A DNA stretch of 64,000 nucleotides from Draconibacterium orientale (GCF_000626635.1 NZ_CP007451.1:1984001-2048000); one strand, 5' to 3'; counted from the stretch's first letter, positions 25,284-34,410 are shown. Translations and numbers: made by a program. The notes: a model not told the origin generated them from the sequence alone.

Positions 25284-25314
25284 AAAGGTCGCTGAAACTC
25301 AGCGGCCTTTTTTT
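25284..25314 (+). terminator. Original tRNA-Arg terminator, displaced by the island
   Basis: GGTCGCTGA-AAC-TCAGCGGCC (25287-25307) with seven T's follows the right att site immediately. Before integration it would have followed the tRNA. It now also faces the end of the minus-strand aldo/keto reductase gene. Confidence 0.75.
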
Positions 25315-25319
25315 ATTTA

Positions 25320-26228
25320 TCAGTCATGCATAAACACCGGCCTGGTATTTTTGGCCAGTGCGAGCAGTTCTTGTGTCTCCTCTTCTTCAATCGGGCTAAA
25401 ATCCTGCATAAACTCCAGGGCTTTTAAAAATAATGTGTATTCGCCTGGAGGAATGGCAGCAGTTATTTTTTTCGACAGGGTATAACGAAGTGCCCGTTTC
25501 ATAATATGTTCATCGTCGATGGGTTTATACCAGCAATTTTTAAAGATCAGGTCTTCTTTTTCGCGAAAGGTGGTAAGTGCCATTGCTTTTAAGGCCAGAA
25601 TCCCGATGCCCTGCTTTTCAGCTTCGGCAAAAACCTGGGGGCCAAAGTTCCCGGCATTCCAGCAGGCAAAGTTAATGGGGAAAAGTATGGAGTCGAAATT
25701 AAAGTTTTTGAGTGCAAACAAAGCAGCCTTTACCGAGTGAGCCGAAAAACCAATATGTTTTATTTTTCCATCTCTTTTGGCTTTTACCAGTGTTTCCAGC
25801 GCACCGTTTGTGCCAAAAACGGTTTGTACTTCATCATCGGTAGTTAGCTCATGCAGCTGGTATAAATCGAAATAATCAGTTTGTAATTTACGCAGCGAGT
25901 TTTCTAAATCTTTTTGAGCCCCGGCTGCGTCGCGTCGCCTGGTTTTGCACGCCAGAAACGAATTTTTCCGAAAGGGTTTAAGTGCCGGCCCCAAACGGTC
26001 TTCGGCGTTTCCGTATTTAGGTGCCACGTCAAAATAATTCACACCTAAATCAAAAGCTTTGGCCACCAATTCGTTTGCAAATTCCTGAGGATTGTCGTTC
26101 AGCATTATTCCTCCAAATCCGATTATTGACAATTTTTCATTCGTTTTTCCCAGCTTACGTTTAGGAATGGAATAATCAGCCGGGAAATCTTTACCAAATT
26201 CTTTGATTGCAGAAATAATTGTATTCAT
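25320..26228 (-). CDS. Aldo/keto reductase
   Basis: A 302-residue reductase of the aldo/keto reductase superfamily, in a different subgroup from the one at 13828. The tetrad is visible as Asp and Tyr in NYFDVAPKYGNAEDRLG, Lys in FLACKTRRRD, and His in YQLHELTTDDE. The barrel continues with KHIGFSAHSVKAALFALKNF and GIGILALKAMAL. The C-terminal cofactor loop is atypical (ITAAIPPGEYTLFLKALEF), like YccK/ferredoxin-linked relatives without the cluster. The substrate is unknown. It lies just outside the island, so it is core genome. Confidence 0.83.
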   Translation of the reverse strand: MNTIISAIKEFGKDFPADYSIPKRKLGKTNEKLSIIGFGGIMLNDNPQEFANELVAKAFDLGVNYFDVAPKYGNAEDRLGPALKPFRKNSFLACKTRRRDAAGAQKDLENSLRKLQTDYFDLYQLHELTTDDEVQTVFGTNGALETLVKAKRDGKIKHIGFSAHSVKAALFALKNFNFDSILFPINFACWNAGNFGPQVFAEAEKQGIGILALKAMALTTFREKEDLIFKNCWYKPIDDEHIMKRALRYTLSKKITAAIPPGEYTLFLKALEFMQDFSPIEEEETQELLALAKNTRPVFMHD

Positions 26229-26486
26229 GATGATGGTTTAAATTATTGCAATTGCTTTCAAAGCTACAATTTTTTCTGAAGGATATAAAAAAGCCTGCCA
26301 ATAGCAAACTTTCTGTAAAATAGACACATTAAATACCTGCAACGGAAGATTTTGAACTGCGAAATCACTAAAAAACGCTAAAAAGGGTAAAAAATATTTG
26401 TCATTATTTTGATAACTAAATACTTTTTTGTTCATTTGTAGTGTCGTGCGTTCAGCACGATGTGTGTTTGGGGGTTAACATTAGTA

Positions 26487-26512
26487 AAAGGGCAGTTGTT
26501 GAACTGCCCTTT
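26487..26512. terminator. Hairpin terminator
   Basis: AAAGGGCAGTT-GTTG-AACTGCCCTTT followed by CTTCTTTT. A perfect 11-bp stem. Confidence 0.65.
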
Positions 26513-26732
26513 CTTCTTTTAATGCACTCTCTATTCTATAAAATCTTTATTAATTATTCCTGTTTCTTTTAATAACATAAGTATTGTTAATTATTTGACG
26601 TGTAGTGGTTTGGTTAAAAGTTTATGTGTTTTCATATACCTATTTACACTTATTTGTTGTAACTTATAAAGGTTAAACTTAAGTGCTGTATATAGCGTAA
26701 AGCAAGCATTAAGAAAGACACATTCATAATGG

Positions 26733-26752
26733 GCCGGTTATTGAACCGGCCT
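26733..26752. repeat. Hairpin GGCCGGTT-ATTG-AACCGGCC
   Basis: A perfect 8-bp stem with a loop of the same nTTG type as the hairpin at 26487. It lies 126 bp after the ProX-like gene end on the minus strand and may end that operon. Confidence 0.5.
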
Positions 26753-26878
26753 ATACTTTCGATTAAAATACGGATAATCCCTTTTGTTTGCTTTCAGGTT
26801 ATTGGATAGAAGTTTTAACCTGACACCGGAATGAGCCACACCGGATTTAGCTACGAAAAAAATAAAAAGTAAGCCTGG

Positions 26879-27754
26879 TTAATAAATTTTTATACGTTCT
26901 TTGGTCAGGTTTTTCATCCATTGGTTAACAACAAATTCGTTTTGCTCCATCCACTTTTTTACGCCGTCAACAGGATTTTCGCTCACCCTGATTTCGTAAA
27001 CGAGGCTGTTTAGTTGGTTTTCAGTAAGCTGCATGCGCTCGAAAAAGCGAACCGCATTGGGGTGCTCTTCTTCCAGGTTTTTAGTGGCAATGGTGTAAAT
27101 GTTTTCTTTCTGCCCGAAAATATTATCCGGATCGTCTAAAAAGCGAACATTGTAGCGCGCAAATATCCAGTGAGGTTCCCAGCCGGTTACCACAATGTCT
27201 TTTCGTCGCTGAATGGAATCGCCCAGCTGTTCTACCATTTTTTCCTCGGAAAGTGTTAGCAATGTTTTGCCCGGGGCATATTTGCTAATGGCGGCCTGTG
27301 CTTTTTGCATTACACCGGCCCCGGCATCAATTCCAACAATTGGGTGCGCATAGTTTTTCAAATCGGCTACCGATTGTAGCTTGCTGTACGCCGGAACAAC
27401 AAGTCCGGTGCGCGCTTCGGGATAGGTAATTCCCAGCATCTCCAGGTTTTCCTTGTGTTGGTCGAAATATTGCTTTTGCGTTTCGGGCAACCAGGCATCG
27501 GTAAAAACGTCGGCCTCGCTGTTGGCCACTTCGCGGTAAGCTTCTTCCACATCGGTCATTTTCAGCGTAACCTTGTAATCCATATGCTCTTCGAGCAAAA
27601 TAGACGACAAGTAGGTGATGGCAACACTTTCCGACCAATCGGTGTAAACTATTTTCAGCGAACGCTCATCTTCCGGTTTAGTACCCGTATTGCACGAGGA
27701 AAAAATGGCGAGTAGGACGATCAGTGCTGATGTTTTAGAAAAATATTGTGTCAT
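26879..27754 (-). CDS. Glycine-betaine/proline-type substrate-binding lipoprotein (OpuAC/ProX-like)
   Basis: A 291-residue periplasmic binding protein of the OpuAC family for quaternary ammonium osmolytes. The lipobox LAIFSSC (Cys 21) anchors it. Family traits are LKIVYTDWSESVAITYL, DVFTDAWLPETQKQYFD and DIVVTGWEPHWIFARYNVRF; the Trp residues of the last two usually build the cationic cage. It is third in an operon with a BCCT transporter and a Usp protein (12-bp gap to the Usp gene). No ABC permease or ATPase gene is near, so it may feed another transporter or act as a sensor. Confidence 0.85.
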   Translation of the reverse strand: MTQYFSKTSALIVLLAIFSSCNTGTKPEDERSLKIVYTDWSESVAITYLSSILLEEHMDYKVTLKMTDVEEAYREVANSEADVFTDAWLPETQKQYFDQHKENLEMLGITYPEARTGLVVPAYSKLQSVADLKNYAHPIVGIDAGAGVMQKAQAAISKYAPGKTLLTLSEEKMVEQLGDSIQRRKDIVVTGWEPHWIFARYNVRFLDDPDNIFGQKENIYTIATKNLEEEHPNAVRFFERMQLTENQLNSLVYEIRVSENPVDGVKKWMEQNEFVVNQWMKNLTKERIKIY

Positions 27755-27766
27755 TTTTATAGTATT

Positions 27767-28687
27767 TTATTGGAATAATCTTTTGAGAAATGTGATTGCT
27801 TTACTTCTGTCGTTCACAATAAGTACCGGAATGTTTTTATCCGATTCAGCCAGCTTTTCCGATGTTGTATCGATCAGAATATCGGCTAGTCCTGATTTTA
27901 ACGAGGAACCAATTACAATCATGTCGGCACCGGTGTTCAGCGCTTTCCGGTACAGAATCTGGTCTTCTTCATTTTCGGCATCAACCGAATACGAGAATGT
28001 GATTTCATCAGCTTCGTGTTTATATTGTTTTTTGAACTTGTAAAACTCTTTAATGCTGATTTTTTCAACATATTTACTTAGTTTCTCATCTTTTTCAAGG
28101 TCAACCTGAGGGAAATAACCAACAGGCAATTTGTGGGTATGATGACAAGCCACATTTGCACCGGTTAGCTCTTTCAGGCGGAAAGCCATTTGCAGGGCCA
28201 TTTCGCTGGCTTTTGAAAAATCCATTCGCACCAAAAGGTTTTCAATCCGGTCGTGAACAGATTCGGATACCAACAATACCGACGAAGGAATGATACCAAC
28301 TAATTTACGTACAATACTTCCGGTTCCTTCATAGCCCATTTTTTTACCCATTAAAGTAAGTGTTATATGATTTTCCTGGCTGAATTTTACGATGGTTTCC
28401 ATGGTATAACCCTCTTTTACTGCCACCTTTACTTTTATGTTGGAAGAAGGATTGCATTGTTCATTAATTTTTTCCTGCAATTCCTCGCGGATAATTTCAG
28501 GCACAGGTTCGTCAAGTTCAGGATAAGCTTCCAATATTTCTTTCGGAATATCGAAAGGGCGCATTACATGCAGAAATGTTATACTTTCCGGTTTAATTTT
28601 ATTTGCAAGAAGTGCGGCATAACGAATAAGCGAATCATCCATCTCGGTAAGGTCGAGGCACACCAGAATATGATTTAATCGATACAT
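27767..28687 (-). CDS. Tandem universal stress protein
   Basis: A 306-residue protein with two UspA domains, about 1-145 (NHILVCLDLTEMDDSLIRYA to SSVLLVSES) and 146-300 (RIENLLVRMDFSKASEMALQ to NIPVLIVND). The first has LMGKKMGYEGTGSIVRKLVG and the second VIGSSLKSGLADILIDTTSE in place of the ATP-loop pattern, so nucleotide binding is doubtful. It sits between the BCCT transporter (19-bp gap) and the ProX-like gene (12-bp gap). Usp proteins are known regulators of some transporters, so control of the BCCT carrier is plausible but inferred. Confidence 0.85.
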   Translation of the reverse strand: MYRLNHILVCLDLTEMDDSLIRYAALLANKIKPESITFLHVMRPFDIPKEILEAYPELDEPVPEIIREELQEKINEQCNPSSNIKVKVAVKEGYTMETIVKFSQENHITLTLMGKKMGYEGTGSIVRKLVGIIPSSVLLVSESVHDRIENLLVRMDFSKASEMALQMAFRLKELTGANVACHHTHKLPVGYFPQVDLEKDEKLSKYVEKISIKEFYKFKKQYKHEADEITFSYSVDAENEEDQILYRKALNTGADMIVIGSSLKSGLADILIDTTSEKLAESDKNIPVLIVNDRSKAITFLKRLFQ

Positions 28688-28706
28688 GTTTATACTTTTT
28701 AAAGGG

Positions 28707-30368
28707 TTATGAATTGTCTTTGTTCTCTTGCTGTTTTGGCACCGATTGTGTTTTGCCGCGTTTTTGCAACATTCGAGAAATCGTTTCCAGGTATTCTTTG
28801 TGTTCTTTTTCGCGTTTCACTTCCATTAAATCGCGATGTTCGGCACGCAATCCTTTTAGCAGGCTCCAAACCAAAAACAGCAGTATAATGGCAAATGGCA
28901 ACCCGGTTGAAATGGCTGCTGTTTGCAAAGCTCCCAGTCCGCCGCCAACTAATAATACGGCCGCAACGGCTCCCTCGGTTAATGCCCAAAAAATGCGTTG
29001 AGGAACCGGAGCATCCAGTTTTCCGCCGGCTGTTAATGAGTCAACCACCAACGACCCCGAGTCGGATGAGGTAATAAAAAAGCTGGTTACCAAAATCACT
29101 CCAACCGTTGAAGTTACAGTTGATATTGGAAATTGTTCCAGCAAAACATACAACGATGTGGCAACATTATCGGTTACTGCACCGGCAACATCGGCAATCG
29201 AGTTCAACTCCAGGAACATGGCGCTTCCACCAAATGTCGATAGCCATAAAAAAGTAATGAGTGTAGGCACGATCAACACGCCCAAAACAAACTCTTTTAA
29301 TGTTCGTCCGCGAGAAATACGGGCGATAAACATGCCAACAAATGGCGACCAGCTGATCCACCAGGCCCAGTAGAAAACGGTCCAGTCGTTTTGCCAGTCC
29401 GATTGCTGGTAGGTTTCTGTCCAGGTTGACAGTTCAAAAAACTTCTGTACATATCCTCCAAGGTTTTGGATAAACGAATCGAAAATAAAAAGTGTTGGCC
29501 CTACAATAATCATAAAAAGCAGAAATACGGCTGCAATAATCATGTTTAGCTCACTTAAACGTTTAACACCACCACTTAATCCGGCAATAACCGATCCTGT
29601 TGCGGCAAAAGTGATGACGGTAATCAGTATAACCTGCGAGGTAATGGTGTCGGGCATGTTAAAGAGGTGAGCCAAACCGGCGCTAACCTGTTGAACGCCC
29701 ATTCCGAGCGATGTTGCCAAACCAAAAAGTGTGGAAACAACAGCCAGCACATTAATTGCTTTTCCCCAGGGGCCATAAATTTTTCTTCCTAATAACGGGT
29801 AAAAAATAGAACTTATGGTAAGCGGCAATTTCTTGTTGAAAGTAAAAAATGCCAGAGACATGCCTACCAATGCATAAATTCCCCAGGCGTGCAATCCCCA
29901 GTGCAGAAAGGTGATTTCGAGCGACATGCGGGCTGCTTCAACAGTTCGGGCCTCGCCACTTGGCGGATGTATAAAGTGGTTGATGGGTTCGCCAACGCTC
30001 CAGAATAAAATACCAATACCCATCCCCGCACTGAAAAGCATGGCAAACCAGGCTCCTTTCGAGAATTCGGGTTTGGCTTTGCTGCCGCCCAGTTTAATTT
30101 TGCCAAACTTGCTAAAGGCAATAAACAAAACAAAAAAGAGGAATATATTTACGGAGATCACAAAAAACCATCCGCCGTAATCCGAAATTGAAGATTGAAT
30201 AGTGGAGAATACTTTGTTCATGGGTTGCCCAACAATTAATGTAACCGCAATAAAAAGAACGATCAGTATTGCGGCAGGCCAAAATACAGGGCCGTCAACA
30301 TCAAAATATTTATTGCTGCTTACCAGGTGTGCTTCCCCTTTATGAGGAACATTTTCTTTTTCTGCCAT
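28707..30368 (-). CDS. BCCT-family betaine/choline/carnitine transporter
   Basis: A 553-residue transporter with the 12-helix BCCT fold. The glycine-rich segment AGMGIGILFWSVGEP (sodium/substrate site) and the signature FYWAWWISWSPFVGMFIARI are intact, and the latter holds the tryptophan box that binds trimethylammonium groups. The MGIG form is typical of sodium-coupled betaine carriers. The C-terminal 45 residues are charged, as in osmosensing members. It heads the operon with the Usp and ProX-like genes and is divergent from the glycyl radical enzyme. The likely substrates are betaine-like osmolytes or nutrients. Confidence 0.9.
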   Translation of the reverse strand: MAEKENVPHKGEAHLVSSNKYFDVDGPVFWPAAILIVLFIAVTLIVGQPMNKVFSTIQSSISDYGGWFFVISVNIFLFFVLFIAFSKFGKIKLGGSKAKPEFSKGAWFAMLFSAGMGIGILFWSVGEPINHFIHPPSGEARTVEAARMSLEITFLHWGLHAWGIYALVGMSLAFFTFNKKLPLTISSIFYPLLGRKIYGPWGKAINVLAVVSTLFGLATSLGMGVQQVSAGLAHLFNMPDTITSQVILITVITFAATGSVIAGLSGGVKRLSELNMIIAAVFLLFMIIVGPTLFIFDSFIQNLGGYVQKFFELSTWTETYQQSDWQNDWTVFYWAWWISWSPFVGMFIARISRGRTLKEFVLGVLIVPTLITFLWLSTFGGSAMFLELNSIADVAGAVTDNVATSLYVLLEQFPISTVTSTVGVILVTSFFITSSDSGSLVVDSLTAGGKLDAPVPQRIFWALTEGAVAAVLLVGGGLGALQTAAISTGLPFAIILLFLVWSLLKGLRAEHRDLMEVKREKEHKEYLETISRMLQKRGKTQSVPKQQENKDNS

Positions 30369-30976
30369 AATCTTTTTTTATGTGATGTATGCTAGCTCCG
30401 TTGCTGTTGTTATGCTTTTCTGAATTCCTTTTTTGAATAAAATCCAATCTGATAGGTGCTGTTTTTTTAGGTAAAATCCCTATAGGATACTATTTTTTTT
30501 GCGAAAAACCAAAAAAAAAGGCCTGTTGCCACCGGGTTGTGCAGACTTACTTCGCCCACAAAGCCCTTTTTCGGATTTTAGATACCGGCAAAAAAACAAA
30601 CAAATGGCTATTGCGCTTTATGGTTTGTTAATCGAGATTCCGGAATAGCTTTCATGTTGTAGGTTTAAATTTGTAAAACCTTAGGAAGCTTTTGTTTTAA
30701 TAAAATTTGTTGGTCATCTGGTTGGCCTCTGGTTTGTTGCTGCGTTATTGGAATGGTTATATCTTTTGAGATCTTAATCAGCCACTGTACCAACGAAATG
30801 AATAATTATCTAAATTTACCGTATTAAAGAAGTAAAGTGATATCGAAATTAAAAATATCAAATCTACTAATCAGCTATCGGTGCCTGTTCGAGTGCTGGA
30901 TCTTGTACGCTTAGGATTTCCCCCAACAGTTAACCCTGTTTCTTTATTTATTGTATAATTTAATTTTTCTGAAGTC
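30369..30976. other. Divergent intergenic region
   Basis: A 608-bp stretch between the BCCT gene (minus) and the glycyl radical enzyme gene (plus). A terminator-like hairpin, GGGTTGTG paired with CACAA-AG-CCC plus T run, lies at 30534-30571. The rest is AT-rich and must hold two promoters, none clearly readable. No riboswitch is recognised. Confidence 0.45.
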
Positions 30977-33436
30977 ATGTCTTTTGCAGATGAACCAACC
31001 ATAAAGACGCCCGAGCGCCCGGCTGGCGCTGAAGGTAATTTTTATACGCCGCACCCTGAAGCCATTGGTCCGGGAATGAACCAACGCATTCAGCGATTGC
31101 GCAAGTTAAGTGTTGAAACACAGGAGTCGCTGTCGATTGAGCGCGCCCTGATTACCACGAAGTTTTACAAAGAAAACTACGGCAAGTACTCGGAGCCGAT
31201 GATGCGTGCCCTTAATTTTTTGGAGATTTGCAAGCAAAAAACCATTTATATTGGCGACGATGAACTGATTGTTGCAGAGCGCGGCCCCGTTCCGAAATCG
31301 GTTCCAACTTTCCCGGAATTAACCTGTCACAGCGTTGAGGATTTTCATGTGCTGAACACACGCGATCAGCAACAATATACCATTTCGCAGGAAGATATTG
31401 ATACCTACGAACGAGAAGTAATTCCTTACTGGCAGGGGCGTACCATGCGAGAACGTATTTTTAGTCACGTGCCAAACGAGTGGAAACGTGCCTACGAAGC
31501 CGGCGTATTTACTGAGTTTATGGAGCAACGTGCTCCGGGTCATACCGCGCTCGATGGAAAGATTTATCGAAAAGGGATGCTCGATTTCAAAAAAGAAATT
31601 AAAGACCACATCAATCGCCTCGACTTTTTGAATGACCCGGAAGCCACCGAAAAGCTGGAGGAATTAAAAGCCATGGATGTATCGTGCGATGCAGCTATTG
31701 TTTTTGCCGAGCGCCATGCCGAGCTGGCTAAAGGGCTGGCAAAAACCGAAAGCGATCCGAAACGTGTTGCCGAGCTGAATCGAATTGCAGAAGTGTGTCG
31801 CAGGGTACCGGCCAACGCACCACGAAACCTGTGGGAAGCCATTCAGATGTATTGGTTTGTGCATCTGGGAACGGTTACCGAATTAAACGGTTGGGATGCC
31901 ATGAACCCGGGCCATTTCGATCAGCACCTAACCCCATTTTATGAAAAAGAACTGGCTGAAGGAACACTGACCCGAGACGAGGCCAAAGAGCTGATCAGCT
32001 GTTTCTGGATAAAAGTGAATAACCACCCCGCGCCACCAAAAGTGGGCATTACAGCACGCGAAAGTGGTACATTCAACGATTTTACCAACATCAACATTGG
32101 GGGTGTAAAACCCGATGGAACGGATGGCGTAAGCGAGGTTTCATACATGATGCTGGAAGTGATTGAAGAGCTTCACATTTTGCAGCCGGGTAACTCGGTA
32201 CACATTGCCAAAGTTACCCCCGATGCGTTTTTACAGGCCGCCGGAAAATTGATCCGCCAGGGACACGGTTACCCGTCGGTTTTCAATCCTGATGTGTATA
32301 TCCAGGAAATGGTGAACCAGGGAAAAACCCTGCAGGATGCAAGCGAAGGCGGCTGCAGTGGATGTATCGAAGTGGGCGCTTTTGGGAAAGAAGCTTACCT
32401 GCTGACCGGTTATCTGAATGTTCCAAAGGTGCTGGAAATCATACTGAATAACGGTATTGATCCGGTAACAGGAAAAGTAGCAGGTATTGAAACCGGTGAT
32501 CCACGTAGCTTTAAAAGTTTCGAAGAGTTGTACGAGGCTTTCCTGAAGCAACTGAATTTTGTGGTTGACCAGAAAATACGTGTAAGCAACTACATCGACC
32601 AGATGTTTGCCAAATACGCTCCGGCGCCCTTCCTGTCGGTGGTAATTGAAGACTGTATCTCGAAAGGAAAAGACTACTACAACGGTGGTCCGCGCTACAA
32701 CACCAACTACATTCAGTGTACCGGTTTAGCAACGGTAACCGACAGTCTTTCGGTGCTGAAAAAGCATGTTTTCGAAGACAAGACTTTTGCCATGGAGACC
32801 ATTCTGGATGCGGTAGCTAAAAATTTTGAAGGCGAAGAAGTGTTGCGTCAGCGTATTCTGAACCGCACTCCGTTCTTTGGTAACGACGACGAATATGCCG
32901 ATACGATTGCCGTGCAGGTGTATAACGACTTGCTTGCTGCCATCGAGGGAAAGCCAAATACCAAAGGTGAGTGCTTTCATTTAAATATGCTTTCAACCAC
33001 CTGCCATGTTTATTTTGGACTGGTGCTGGGAGCCACACCAAACGGACGATTTGCCGGTAAATCAATTTCTGATGGTACATCGCCGTCGCACGGTTGCGAT
33101 ACACATGGACCAACAAACGTGATTCGCTCGCTGGGTAAACTCGACCAGTCGAAATCGGGAGGTACCTTGCTGAACCTGCGCTTTGTGCCGAGTTTGCTGA
33201 AACGCGACAAAGACGTGGAGAAACTGGGGCACCTGATCCGCAGTTATTTCTCGTTGGGAGGCCACCACATTCAGTTTAATATTGTTGATACGGCAACGCT
33301 TTTGGCGGCACAGGCTTGTCCTGAAGATTACAAAGACCTGTTGGTACGCATGGCCGGATACAGCGATTATTTTAACGACATGAATGCCGATCTGCAACAG
33401 GAAGTAATTGACCGTACACAAAACGAGGTATTATAG
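30977..33436 (+). CDS. Glycyl radical enzyme (HypD/dehydratase-like), substrate unknown
   Basis: An 819-residue glycyl radical enzyme. The radical glycine is G794 in VRMAGYSDYF near the C-terminus. The thiyl cysteine is C463 in SGCIEVGAFGKEAY, with E465 as the C-x-E acid found in dehydratase and decarboxylase classes. The stretch SGC-x-E-xG-xFGKEAY, KGKDYYNGGPRYNTNYIQ and GHHIQFNIVD resembles what I recall of trans-4-hydroxyproline dehydratase (HypD) relatives more than PFL, which has CC, or CutC. No pyrroline-carboxylate reductase gene is adjacent, so the substrate stays open. The activase gene follows 68 bp later. Such enzymes need anoxic conditions. Confidence 0.88.
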   Translation: MSFADEPTIKTPERPAGAEGNFYTPHPEAIGPGMNQRIQRLRKLSVETQESLSIERALITTKFYKENYGKYSEPMMRALNFLEICKQKTIYIGDDELIVAERGPVPKSVPTFPELTCHSVEDFHVLNTRDQQQYTISQEDIDTYEREVIPYWQGRTMRERIFSHVPNEWKRAYEAGVFTEFMEQRAPGHTALDGKIYRKGMLDFKKEIKDHINRLDFLNDPEATEKLEELKAMDVSCDAAIVFAERHAELAKGLAKTESDPKRVAELNRIAEVCRRVPANAPRNLWEAIQMYWFVHLGTVTELNGWDAMNPGHFDQHLTPFYEKELAEGTLTRDEAKELISCFWIKVNNHPAPPKVGITARESGTFNDFTNINIGGVKPDGTDGVSEVSYMMLEVIEELHILQPGNSVHIAKVTPDAFLQAAGKLIRQGHGYPSVFNPDVYIQEMVNQGKTLQDASEGGCSGCIEVGAFGKEAYLLTGYLNVPKVLEIILNNGIDPVTGKVAGIETGDPRSFKSFEELYEAFLKQLNFVVDQKIRVSNYIDQMFAKYAPAPFLSVVIEDCISKGKDYYNGGPRYNTNYIQCTGLATVTDSLSVLKKHVFEDKTFAMETILDAVAKNFEGEEVLRQRILNRTPFFGNDDEYADTIAVQVYNDLLAAIEGKPNTKGECFHLNMLSTTCHVYFGLVLGATPNGRFAGKSISDGTSPSHGCDTHGPTNVIRSLGKLDQSKSGGTLLNLRFVPSLLKRDKDVEKLGHLIRSYFSLGGHHIQFNIVDTATLLAAQACPEDYKDLLVRMAGYSDYFNDMNADLQQEVIDRTQNEVL

Positions 33437-33442
33437 ATTTAT

Positions 33443-33503
33443 AGTAGTGAGTAATGAGTATTGAGACTTTTCTCACTACTCACTACTCAAATCTCATTAC
33501 TCA
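33443..33503. repeat. Palindromic spacer between radical enzyme and activase
   Basis: AGTAGTGAG (33443-33451) pairs with CTCACTACT (33472-33480 region), and TGAGTAATGAG (33448-33458) with CTCATTACTCA (33493-33503). The latter touches the activase start codon region, so the hairpin could affect its translation or mRNA stability. It resembles a known type of Bacteroidota intergenic repeat. Confidence 0.6.
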
Positions 33504-33504
33504 A

Positions 33505-34410
33505 ATGAAATCATTACTATTCGACATAAAACGATACGCCATTAACGATGGGCCGGGTATCCGCATTACCTTGTTTATGAAGGGATGCCCGCTGAGCTGC
33601 AAATGGTGTCACAACCCCGAAAGCCAGTCGCCCGATGTACAGAAGCTATATACCGAATCGAAATGTATCGGCGCGCAGGAGTGTATAAAAATGTGCCCGG
33701 AAGATGCGCTTACACTCACGCCAAAAGGAATTGTAACCGACTACCAGGCCTGTACCCTGTGTGGTATTTGTGCCGATGTTTGCCCGACGAAAGCCATCGA
33801 AATGTCGGGGCGTACTTATGAGATTGACGAGCTGATGCAGATTATCGAACGCGAGCGTGTGCACATCGAGCAATCGAATGGCGGTGTTACCTTTTCGGGT
33901 GGTGAGCCTTTGATGAACGCGGAGTTTCTGATGCAGATGCTGGATGCCTGTGGCGAAAGGAAACTGCACCGGACTGTTGATACCTGCGGATTTGCCGACA
34001 CCGACACTTTGCTGGAAGTAGCTAAGCGCACCGAGCTTTTTCTGTTCGACCTGAAGTTGATGGACGAGGCAAAACATAAAAAGTGGACCGGAGTAAGTAA
34101 CAAGTTGATCCTGAAAAACCTTCGCTTACTGGCCGAAAGTGGCGCGAACATTAATATTCGTGTGCCCTTAATCCGCAATGTAAATGCCGACCACAATACG
34201 CTTAGCGAAATGGCAGAATTTATTGCCGCCTTACCGGGCAAAAAACCGGTGGTAAACTTATTACCCTATCACAATATTGCGGCCGGTAAATACAACAAGC
34301 TGGGATCGGAATACAACGCGATGAATATGGACGAGCCCAGCGAAGAGGAACAAAACAGGGCGATTGCTATTTTCGAAAAGTTTGGTATTGAGGCTGAAAT
34401 TGGTGGATAA
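33505..34410 (+). CDS. Glycyl radical enzyme activase (radical SAM)
   Basis: A 301-residue activase that uses a radical-SAM cluster to place the radical on the partner's glycine. The SAM cluster motif is C-x3-C-x2-C in GCPLSCKWCHNPE. Two extra 4Fe-4S sites follow (CIGAQECIKMCPEDAL, CTLCGICADVCPTKAIE), as in dehydratase-type activases. GGVTFSGGEPLM is the GGE SAM-binding motif. I chose ATG 33505 (MKSLLFDIKRYAINDGPGIR), which begins at the conserved N-terminus; the frame is open to 33454, but that part is the palindromic repeat. It forms a two-gene unit with the radical enzyme. Confidence 0.92.
   Translation: MKSLLFDIKRYAINDGPGIRITLFMKGCPLSCKWCHNPESQSPDVQKLYTESKCIGAQECIKMCPEDALTLTPKGIVTDYQACTLCGICADVCPTKAIEMSGRTYEIDELMQIIERERVHIEQSNGGVTFSGGEPLMNAEFLMQMLDACGERKLHRTVDTCGFADTDTLLEVAKRTELFLFDLKLMDEAKHKKWTGVSNKLILKNLRLLAESGANINIRVPLIRNVNADHNTLSEMAEFIAALPGKKPVVNLLPYHNIAAGKYNKLGSEYNAMNMDEPSEEEQNRAIAIFEKFGIEAEIGG

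Larger units (their letters stand above)
26229..26878. other. Intergenic region with two look-alike hairpins
   Basis: No gene in 650 bp. It holds a hairpin TCGTGCGTTCAGCACGA near 26443, a strong terminator-like hairpin at 26487-26512, and a second related hairpin at 26733-26752. The AT-rich DNA between them shows no clear promoter, so a small RNA is possible but unproven. Confidence 0.45.

Noticed and set aside
30369-30976. Riboswitch upstream of the glycyl radical enzyme
   Set aside because: Only one terminator-like hairpin is visible, and none of the conserved riboswitch cores I know could be found.
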